Shown: positions 58,040 to 64,000 of the stretch, in pieces
Position numbering within the stretch: the first letter of the stretch is position 1
Layout: every line of letters begins with the position of its first letter
NCBI RefSeq assembly: GCF_012849095.1
Contig: NZ_CP051680.1
Location: forward strand, 4,805,501 to 4,869,500
Direction of reading: 5' to 3'
From: Cohnella herbarum
Lineage (GTDB): Bacteria; Bacillota; Bacilli; Paenibacillales; Paenibacillaceae
Length of the DNA: 64,000 nt
Program-made: the position numbers and the translations under genes
Notes under the pieces: generated by a model
Database searches by the model: none
Told to the model about the DNA's origin: nothing
What the model saw: the letters and a program-made list of their open reading frames with translations, nothing else

Positions 58040-60322
58040 TCACCCCCGCCACTCCTCCGGCAGCAACCGCGAATACTGCGGCTGCGTATACCGGTCGTCG
58101 ATGAGCGCGAGCACTCCCCGATCTTTATCCGAACGGATCAGCCTTCCTCCTGCCTGCAGCACTTTGTTGATGCCGGGGTATACGTAGGCGTAATCGAAGC
58201 CGTTACGCCCTTCTTCGTCGAAATAGCCCTTAATCAGATTCCGCTCCAAGCCGATCTGCGGCATTCCGACTCCCACTACCGCCACTCCGCTCAACCGATC
58301 GCCCACCAGGTCGATCCCTTCGGAGAAAATACCTCCCATCACCGCGAACCCGATCAACGTCCGGTCGTTATCCGGGGAGAAAGCAGCGAGAAATCGCTCC
58401 CTTTCCTCCTCCGACATATCGGGCGTCTGCAGCAAAGTAGGCAGCGTTTCTTCATTCGCGGCGACAAATTCCCCGTAAACGCCGTTCATGTACTCGTAAG
58501 AGGGGAAGAAGATTAGATAATTGCCGCGCCGCTCCATCGTCAATCGCCGCAGCTCGTTCACTAGCCGAGCCTTCGTCCGCTCCCGATCCGCGTATCTCGT
58601 AGACAGAGGCACGATCGAAACCTCCCACTGTTCCTTAGCGAAGGGCGATCCAAGCGTCACGGAATAGTCCTCTTCCTCCGCTCCTAACATGTCCATGAAG
58701 TAGTTTAACGGGGACAGCGTCGCGGAGAAGAACACGTGCGAACGAAAGCCCTTCCCCATCTGTCTGAGCAGATAGGCCGGGTTCAGACAAAACATTTTCA
58801 ACCGAACATCGTTTCGGGTCATCTCGGTATAGGTGATATAGCTATCATCATAAAGCTTGCCGATTCTAATGAAGCTCATAGCGTCGAAGTACGTTTCCAA
58901 TAACGTCGCGTTTCCCATATCCGAACCGCTTCCCGCAAGCTCCCGCTCCGCCTGCACGGTAAACTCCTCGACCAACTCCAGCAACTCGTCCGGCTTCTCT
59001 TTCGTAACGATAACCTGCCCATTCCCCTGTTTCTTGCATGCGATAAACCACTTGTTGATCGCTTTGGCGGCGGCATGAATCTCTTTGCGAACCCCTTTGA
59101 ACTCCCGCTCCAGCTCCATAAAATTTCTCTTATCCAACGCGGCGGAATACATCTCCCTTGCTCGGTCGATCAAGTTATGCGCCTCGTCCACCAATAGAAC
59201 GGTCTGATGCTTATGCTCTCCCGTCATCCTTTTCAAGGAAACTCGCGGATCGAATACGTAGTTGTAGTCGCAAATAACCGCATCCGCCCCATATGCCGCA
59301 TCCAGGGACATCTCGAATGGACAAACGGAGTGCTTACGAGCGTATTTCTCGATAACTTCCCGATTCATTAGCGTTTCGTTGCCCAGCAAATCCAGAATCG
59401 CGCCGTTAATCCGATCATAATAACCGTCGGCGTAAGGACACTTATCCGGTCGACAATCTACTTCGTCTTGAAAACAGATCTTGTCCTTAGCCGTAATCGT
59501 GACGGAACGCAGATGAAGCCCTTGAGCTTTCATGAGCGACAAGGCATCCTCCGCAGCCAATCTCGTTATCGTCCTGGCCGTTAAATAGAAGAGATGCTGA
59601 ACCTTGCCCAGTCCGATCGCTTTAATCGTCGGATACAAAGTCGATATCGTTTTCCCGATGCCCGTCGGAGCTTTGGCGAACAATTTCCGCCCTTCGTCGA
59701 TCGACTTGTACACAGAGCCGACAAGCTTCCTTTGTCCTTCGCGGTATTGAGGGAAAGGAAAAGGCAAGCCGGCGATGCTTATGTCTCTAGATTCCCGGTT
59801 ACGTTCAAGCAACCGCGCGTAAGGAGCATAGCTTTGGACGATATCCGTGACGTAGCGCTCCAGTTCCTCCATTCCGACCTCTTGCTCGAATCTTCGTTGC
59901 TCCTCCGTATCCACTTGAACATAGGTCAGCCTAACTCGAATGCGATCCAAGCCTTTATCTTTGGCGAACATGTATGCGTAAAATTTAGCCTGCGCCCAAT
60001 GAACGGGATACGAATCCTCCGCCGTCATCGCTCCCACGTCTCGCGCCGTCGATTTGATTTCGTCGATCGTTATGCCGCCATCCTCGCCGACAAGCAGCCC
60101 ATCGCAGCGTCCGTCCACGACGAAAAGGAGTTCCTCGTAAGGAATCTCCGCGCTCACGTATACTTCCTTCCGATCCGACTCGCCGTACTGCTTTTGTATT
60201 TTCTGATGGGCTTTCGTACCTTCCGCAAGGGTACTCCATGTCCGAAATCCGGAATCGAGGCTGCCACCGCGAAAAACGTACTCGACTAAGCCCCTTACGG
60301 AAAGAGCTATCAAATCTGGCAT
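58040..60322 (-). CDS. XPD/DinG-like DNA helicase with nuclease-like N-terminal domain
   Basis: 760 residues. The N-terminal domain (1-180) resembles PD-(D/E)XK nucleases of the RecB/Cas4 type, with 'VDGRCDGLLVGEDGGITIDEIKST' (Asp74, Glu88, Lys90) and a downstream Gln/Tyr motif 'HWAQAKFYAYMFA'. The helicase part has Walker A 'KAPTGIGKT' (217-225), four cysteines for a 4Fe-4S cluster (283, 290, 295, 334), DEAH box 'LLVDEAHNLIDR' (379-382) and the C-terminal motifs 'GNYLIFFPSYEYMNGVY', 'GGIFSEGIDLVGDRLSGVAVVGVGMPQ' and 'QAGGRLIRSDKDRGV'. It is probably a 5'-3' helicase acting on repair or recombination intermediates. Not linked to a CRISPR locus here. Confidence 0.9.
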   Translation of the reverse strand: MPDLIALSVRGLVEYVFRGGSLDSGFRTWSTLAEGTKAHQKIQKQYGESDRKEVYVSAEIPYEELLFVVDGRCDGLLVGEDGGITIDEIKSTARDVGAMTAEDSYPVHWAQAKFYAYMFAKDKGLDRIRVRLTYVQVDTEEQRRFEQEVGMEELERYVTDIVQSYAPYARLLERNRESRDISIAGLPFPFPQYREGQRKLVGSVYKSIDEGRKLFAKAPTGIGKTISTLYPTIKAIGLGKVQHLFYLTARTITRLAAEDALSLMKAQGLHLRSVTITAKDKICFQDEVDCRPDKCPYADGYYDRINGAILDLLGNETLMNREVIEKYARKHSVCPFEMSLDAAYGADAVICDYNYVFDPRVSLKRMTGEHKHQTVLLVDEAHNLIDRAREMYSAALDKRNFMELEREFKGVRKEIHAAAKAINKWFIACKKQGNGQVIVTKEKPDELLELVEEFTVQAERELAGSGSDMGNATLLETYFDAMSFIRIGKLYDDSYITYTEMTRNDVRLKMFCLNPAYLLRQMGKGFRSHVFFSATLSPLNYFMDMLGAEEEDYSVTLGSPFAKEQWEVSIVPLSTRYADRERTKARLVNELRRLTMERRGNYLIFFPSYEYMNGVYGEFVAANEETLPTLLQTPDMSEEERERFLAAFSPDNDRTLIGFAVMGGIFSEGIDLVGDRLSGVAVVGVGMPQIGLERNLIKGYFDEEGRNGFDYAYVYPGINKVLQAGGRLIRSDKDRGVLALIDDRYTQPQYSRLLPEEWRG

Positions 60323-60407
60323 TTCGCGATATCCCCTAACAACAAAAGAACGTTTGTTCCTCTATTGTATCATAATTCGCCCGGACCTTTCGGGAATACC
60401 GCCGCCT

Positions 60408-62471
60408 TCATTTTGCCAAACAATCCTTATCGTTCCTGATCCGATCTTCTGCATTCAATGGCTCCAAGGGCAAAGCAAAGAAAAAACGGCTTCCTCCGCC
60501 TTCTATGCTTTCCACTCCAATCTTCCCTCCATGCCGCTCGACGATTGCCTTCGCAATGGCTAGCCCTAAGCCGCTCCCGGTAGAAATCCCCGTTTGACCT
60601 CCCCGATTAGAACGGTTAAATACTTGATTGATATGCTCCGCGGCGATTCCTTCGCCGTTATCCTTTACGCTTATCCGTATTTCTTGCAAACCTAATACCG
60701 CTTCAAGCTTAACTACGCTACCGGAGGGCGAAAATTTGCAAGCGTTATGAACCAGGTTGGAAAGCACTCTGCGAATGCTATGCTGGTCAATCGTCAGCTC
60801 TCCCCGGCCTTCCGCGGATATGCTCGACTCGCATTGCCTGCCGGTCATTCGTATATCTTCAGCTTGAATGCCGAATTCACGTTCTATCCATTCCCGAACC
60901 TGGACGGTGTCGACCGTCGCATCGTTCTGATTTTGATCATATCGGCTAAGCTGGAACAGATCGTCTATAAACCGGGTAATGTAGAGAACCTTCTCGTAGA
61001 TTTTCTCCAAGTACTTGTTCTTATCCCCCGGCTCGACTTCAATTCCGAGGATCATCGCGCGAATTCCCCCTTGCACGACGGTTAGCGGAGAGCGGATGTC
61101 ATGGGAAATGTTCTGCAACAGCTCGTTACGCTCCTTCTGGGATTGTACGAGCTTCTCCGTGCGCTCTTCAACGGTGAACTCCAGTTCTTCGTTCCAACGC
61201 TCCAACGTCCGGACCAGCTTCTCTTGGTTGGCGATCATCTGCTGCTGCGCCTTCTCTTTTTCCATCTGGTTTTGTTTGGCTTGGTAAGACAGCGCGAATG
61301 CCAGTATGATAAATTCCGCAATGGAACCCATTTGATACCCGTAATGGGTAAGCGTGCTAAAATCCATTAAGCTAAACGTATAGAGTACGGAAGGCAAGGC
61401 CAAACCGATAATCGCAATGAGCCCGAGAACGGTATACCTCGCCGCACGATTCCCTTTATACACGCTCCTGAAAATAGCTATGGATAGCACGACGGTTACC
61501 AGCATTTCATAATAAATAGCAATAGAGGAGAAACCCGGCCAATGAAACAGTAATCCCGCGAGTATCATAGGCGAAATCACGTAAAGCATCCTGAATGCGG
61601 AGCGCATAAGCGGAGCATACGTTTCCAATTGCAGAATTTTATCCAGAAACAGAAGCACGAACCATAGGCAAAAGATAAAGAGAAACAAGAATACGCCTTC
61701 GTAGTTATTAAATAGATCAAGCAGAAGAGTAAGAAGCCAATGGTTCGGTCCGAGAATCTCTTGCAGCAGCCCGTTCCACACGAGTTGAGATAACGCGAAG
61801 AATCCGAGATATATCGAGTAATACAGATAAGTGATTATGCGCATGAATATAAACATGGCGAATATATATGCAGCCATAAGCAACACGAAACCATAGTACA
61901 AGCCGAACAAAATATATTCATTCCGCTGCTGATCCCTGAACGCGTTCTCCTCCAGTAATTGAACCGGCAAAATCATGGAACCGTCCGTAGTCGCCCTCAT
62001 ATAGAGCGTTATCGATTGATTGGAAGGCAGATGAATCTTTTGCGACCAGTAGTGATCCGGAATTCTGTTTTCGACTTCTTCCCTTATAAAAATATCAAAC
62101 TCGTCCACCACCGGGTTCATTAAGCGCAATACCCACTGCTCGCGAGCGGATCGGTTCTCGAAAGTTACCCTCATCCAATAGGTTTTGGCGGATAAGCCGA
62201 AGGCCGATTGTCCCGACGCGGGCCGATAACGATCACTAAAGGACGGGGAAGCCGCTTCTTCGAATGTCCACTTTCCTTCTTCATCCGGAAGAACATCCAT
62301 CTGCAGGTTAACCCAATACTCCTTCATGTCATCGGTCAACGTCATCCGATTTACGGGAGCAGGGACCGACTTTTCGGGCGCGAAATAGATCCATATCATC
62401 GCGACGCCCGCGAGAAAGGCCAATAGGGATAGAAGAAACAACAAGTTTTGCTCCGTGATTGTCTTTCTCAT
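60408..62471 (-). CDS. 7TMR-DISM sensor histidine kinase
   Basis: 687 residues. A first membrane helix (10-30) is followed by an extracellular 7TMR-DISMED2 beta-sandwich (about 45-175: 'TYWMRVTFENRSAREQWVLRLMNPVVDEFDIFI', 'IHLPSNQSITLYMRATTDGSM'), seven membrane helices (185-395) and a coiled coil. HisKA carries the phosphorylated His457 in 'NISHDIRSPLTVVQGG'. HATPase_c has its N box 'NLVHNACKFSPSG', G1 'DNGEGIA' and G2 'GSGLGLAIAKAIVERHGG'. No response regulator is adjacent, so it is an orphan kinase. The DISMED2 fold suggests a carbohydrate-like or surface ligand, in line with the neighbouring GH4 gene, but this is inference. Confidence 0.92.
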   Translation of the reverse strand: MRKTITEQNLLFLLSLLAFLAGVAMIWIYFAPEKSVPAPVNRMTLTDDMKEYWVNLQMDVLPDEEGKWTFEEAASPSFSDRYRPASGQSAFGLSAKTYWMRVTFENRSAREQWVLRLMNPVVDEFDIFIREEVENRIPDHYWSQKIHLPSNQSITLYMRATTDGSMILPVQLLEENAFRDQQRNEYILFGLYYGFVLLMAAYIFAMFIFMRIITYLYYSIYLGFFALSQLVWNGLLQEILGPNHWLLTLLLDLFNNYEGVFLFLFIFCLWFVLLFLDKILQLETYAPLMRSAFRMLYVISPMILAGLLFHWPGFSSIAIYYEMLVTVVLSIAIFRSVYKGNRAARYTVLGLIAIIGLALPSVLYTFSLMDFSTLTHYGYQMGSIAEFIILAFALSYQAKQNQMEKEKAQQQMIANQEKLVRTLERWNEELEFTVEERTEKLVQSQKERNELLQNISHDIRSPLTVVQGGIRAMILGIEVEPGDKNKYLEKIYEKVLYITRFIDDLFQLSRYDQNQNDATVDTVQVREWIEREFGIQAEDIRMTGRQCESSISAEGRGELTIDQHSIRRVLSNLVHNACKFSPSGSVVKLEAVLGLQEIRISVKDNGEGIAAEHINQVFNRSNRGGQTGISTGSGLGLAIAKAIVERHGGKIGVESIEGGGSRFFFALPLEPLNAEDRIRNDKDCLAK

Positions 62472-62621
62472 CTTACGACCCTCTAACGAGCAACAAATAA
62501 ACTCCCCCTAAGAGAATCTTCCTATGAAAAAGGGTACATGCTCAAGGTAAAATTGAGGTAAACTAGAAATAATAATGTTTGATTTTCTCGTTTGTTGGCG
62601 AAAAATCGTGCCTATACGCGG

Positions 62622-62652
62622 CAAAAAACCGTCAGAGCGTCCTGACGGTTTC
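62622..62652 (-). terminator. Terminator of the GH4 gene
   Basis: AAACCGTCAG / CTGACGGTTT perfect arms with a six-base loop; minus-strand T-run TTTTTTGCC follows. Confidence 0.9.
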
Positions 62653-62687
62653 CTTTTGACCTCTATCGCCTTCCTTCACCGCGATAC

Positions 62688-63995
62688 TTACTTGAAGAAG
62701 GCCGGAAGATAAGGCTTGTTCTGCTCCAACATCTCATCTAACATCGCTTTGGCAATCTTCACGGAAGGAACGAGAGGATGCGACGCCATCGCTTGGAGAG
62801 CAATTTCTCTGTCTCCCGTAATCGCTGCCTCGATCGTCAACCTTTCGTACGTTTTAACGGCATGGATGAGTCCTTTGGCTTGCTCCGGCACTTTCGTGAC
62901 CGGTAGCGTAATCGGCCCCGTACCGGTGACGACGCAATTCACTTCGATAGCGGCATCCTCGGGCAGGAAGTCGAGAGTTTTCCCGTTCGCGACGTTCAGA
63001 GTCTGAATGTCCCGTCTGTCGTTATATAACGACACCATCAGGTTCACGGCAGCTTCGGAATAGTAAGCGCCGCCGCGCTGCTCCAATTGTTTCGGCTTCT
63101 CCTGAAGATCCGGATCCTTGTACAGCTCGAACAGTTCGTCTTCCACCCGTTTCACGACTTCCGCGCGCGTTCCTTTTGTTTTAAGCGACTCCAATTGTTC
63201 TTCCAGCATCACATCGGTCAGGTAGAAATATTTCAGGTAGTAAGAAGGAAATCCGCCTAGCCCGCGCAGAAAATCGAGATCCCACTCCGTCGCCGGAACG
63301 TTCTTGCCGGAATATTCCTCCCGCTTGTCGAGAAGTTCTGTCAGCTTGTCTTCTCCCTCGATCTCGACCCGCGTAACCCAATGCAAATGGTTCAGTCCGA
63401 CGAACTCGGTGTAAATATGCTCGGGAGTCGTTTGATACTTATCGCTCAACCATTTATGAAGCCCGATCGGAGCGTTGCACAGCCCGATGCTTTTCACTTT
63501 GGAATGGCGCGTGATCGCTTCCGTAACCATCCCGGCCGGATTCGTGAAGTTAAGCAACCAAGCGTCCGGCGCAAGCTCCTCGATGTCTTTGCAAATATCC
63601 AGCAGCACCGGAATCGTTCGGAGAGCTTTCATCATGCCTCCGGGACCCGTCGTTTCCTGACCGATGACTCCGTACTTATTCGGGATATGCTCATCCCACT
63701 TGCGAGCCTCGAGCAGCCCCACCCGCATCTGAGTCGAGACGAAATCCGCTCCCGCGATCGCCTGACGACGATCCAGAGTCAAATGAACCTCGATCGGAAG
63801 CCCGGACTTTACGACCATCCTCTTGGCCAATTCCCCTACGATGTCCAGCTTGTGTTTTCCCGCTTCTATATCAACGAGCCATAGCTCTCTGATTGGCAAT
63901 TGCTCGTAGTTCTTAATAAAGCCTTCCACGATTTCGGGCGTGTACGATGAACCCCCGCCAATGACGGCGATTTTCAAACCTGTTTTTTTAGTCAT
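62688..63995 (-). CDS. licH: 6-phospho-beta-glucosidase, glycoside hydrolase family 4
   Basis: 435 residues, complete; the start lies five bases from the window edge. The NAD-dependent GH4 fold shows the dinucleotide loop 'IAVIGGGSSYTPEIVEGFI', 'GQETTGPGGMMKALRTIP', 'LNFTNPAGMVTEAI', metal/catalytic residues Cys in 'GLCNAPIG' and His in 'FVGLNHLHW', and a conserved Tyr-rich segment 'PSYYLKYFY'. It hydrolyses phosphorylated beta-glucosides such as cellobiose-6-phosphate through a redox mechanism that needs NAD+ and Mn2+. The gene symbol follows B. subtilis LicH. PTS genes, if present, would lie to the right of the window. Confidence 0.93.
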   Translation of the reverse strand: MTKKTGLKIAVIGGGSSYTPEIVEGFIKNYEQLPIRELWLVDIEAGKHKLDIVGELAKRMVVKSGLPIEVHLTLDRRQAIAGADFVSTQMRVGLLEARKWDEHIPNKYGVIGQETTGPGGMMKALRTIPVLLDICKDIEELAPDAWLLNFTNPAGMVTEAITRHSKVKSIGLCNAPIGLHKWLSDKYQTTPEHIYTEFVGLNHLHWVTRVEIEGEDKLTELLDKREEYSGKNVPATEWDLDFLRGLGGFPSYYLKYFYLTDVMLEEQLESLKTKGTRAEVVKRVEDELFELYKDPDLQEKPKQLEQRGGAYYSEAAVNLMVSLYNDRRDIQTLNVANGKTLDFLPEDAAIEVNCVVTGTGPITLPVTKVPEQAKGLIHAVKTYERLTIEAAITGDREIALQAMASHPLVPSVKIAKAMLDEMLEQNKPYLPAFFK

Positions 63996-64000
63996 TTCTC

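Overview
The window looks like chromosomal DNA of a spore-former-type Firmicute in the Paenibacillaceae (Paenibacillus or Cohnella). This is an inference from gene families, not from a marker gene. It rests on roughly 50% GC, strong AGGAGG-type ribosome binding sites, frequent GTG/TTG starts, hairpin-plus-T-run terminators, and Bacillales families such as YhgE, TmrB, CcdC, DUF3243, DUF4023, PadR/HAAS/DUF4097 and a CuA-less quinol oxidase. No rRNA, tRNA or CRISPR array was seen.

Layout. 1-8.1 kb: a TetR/YhgE pair, a thiol/redox cluster (Rrf2 regulator, thioredoxin, aldo/keto reductase, DsbA-like oxidoreductase), a LysR regulator divergent from a YeiH-type sulfate exporter, and a flavoprotein behind a guanine-class riboswitch. 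8.4-14.8 kb: an exported trypsin-like protease, the three-gene ATP-grasp/alpha-E/transglutaminase operon, and a cation-efflux (CDF) gene behind a leader terminator. 14.9-18.8 kb: the four-gene quinol oxidase operon. 19-28.9 kb: a sugar-type binding lipoprotein, a PadR/HAAS/DUF4097 operon, a membrane-anchored multicopper oxidase, an SDR divergent from a WYL regulator, and a berberine-bridge-type oxidase. 29-40.7 kb: a large GGDEF/EAL protein with a LacI-like sensor, CcdC, TmrB, a 5'-truncated ketopantoate reductase relic, a GNAT, an ECF sigma/anti-sigma pair and a membrane alpha/beta hydrolase.

40.7-45.7 kb is a decayed accessory island: one tandem array of 51-bp units (about a dozen good copies) split by three insertion sequences (IS3 family, IS256 family, IS3 family). 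Each has a recognisable target duplication, and removing them restores a continuous array.

45.7-64 kb: a DUF3900-type protein, a dihydroorotate-dehydrogenase-like domain fused to a duplicated membrane module, small secreted and conserved proteins, peptide deformylase, and a complete alkanesulfonate operon (ssuADCB). The ssu operon is divergent from an unusual regulator that fuses a DNA-binding HTH to an SsuA-like ligand domain. After it come a second 51-bp repeat array, an XPD/DinG-like helicase with a nuclease-like N-terminus, a 7TMR sensor kinase and a GH4 6-phospho-glucosidase.

The items most worth following are: the guanine-class riboswitch whose terminator excludes the aptamer (predicted ON switch); the HTH/SsuA fusion regulator together with four exactly 10-bp-phased CTCAT repeats in front of ssuA; the DHODH-like/membrane fusion; and the 51-bp repeat arrays.
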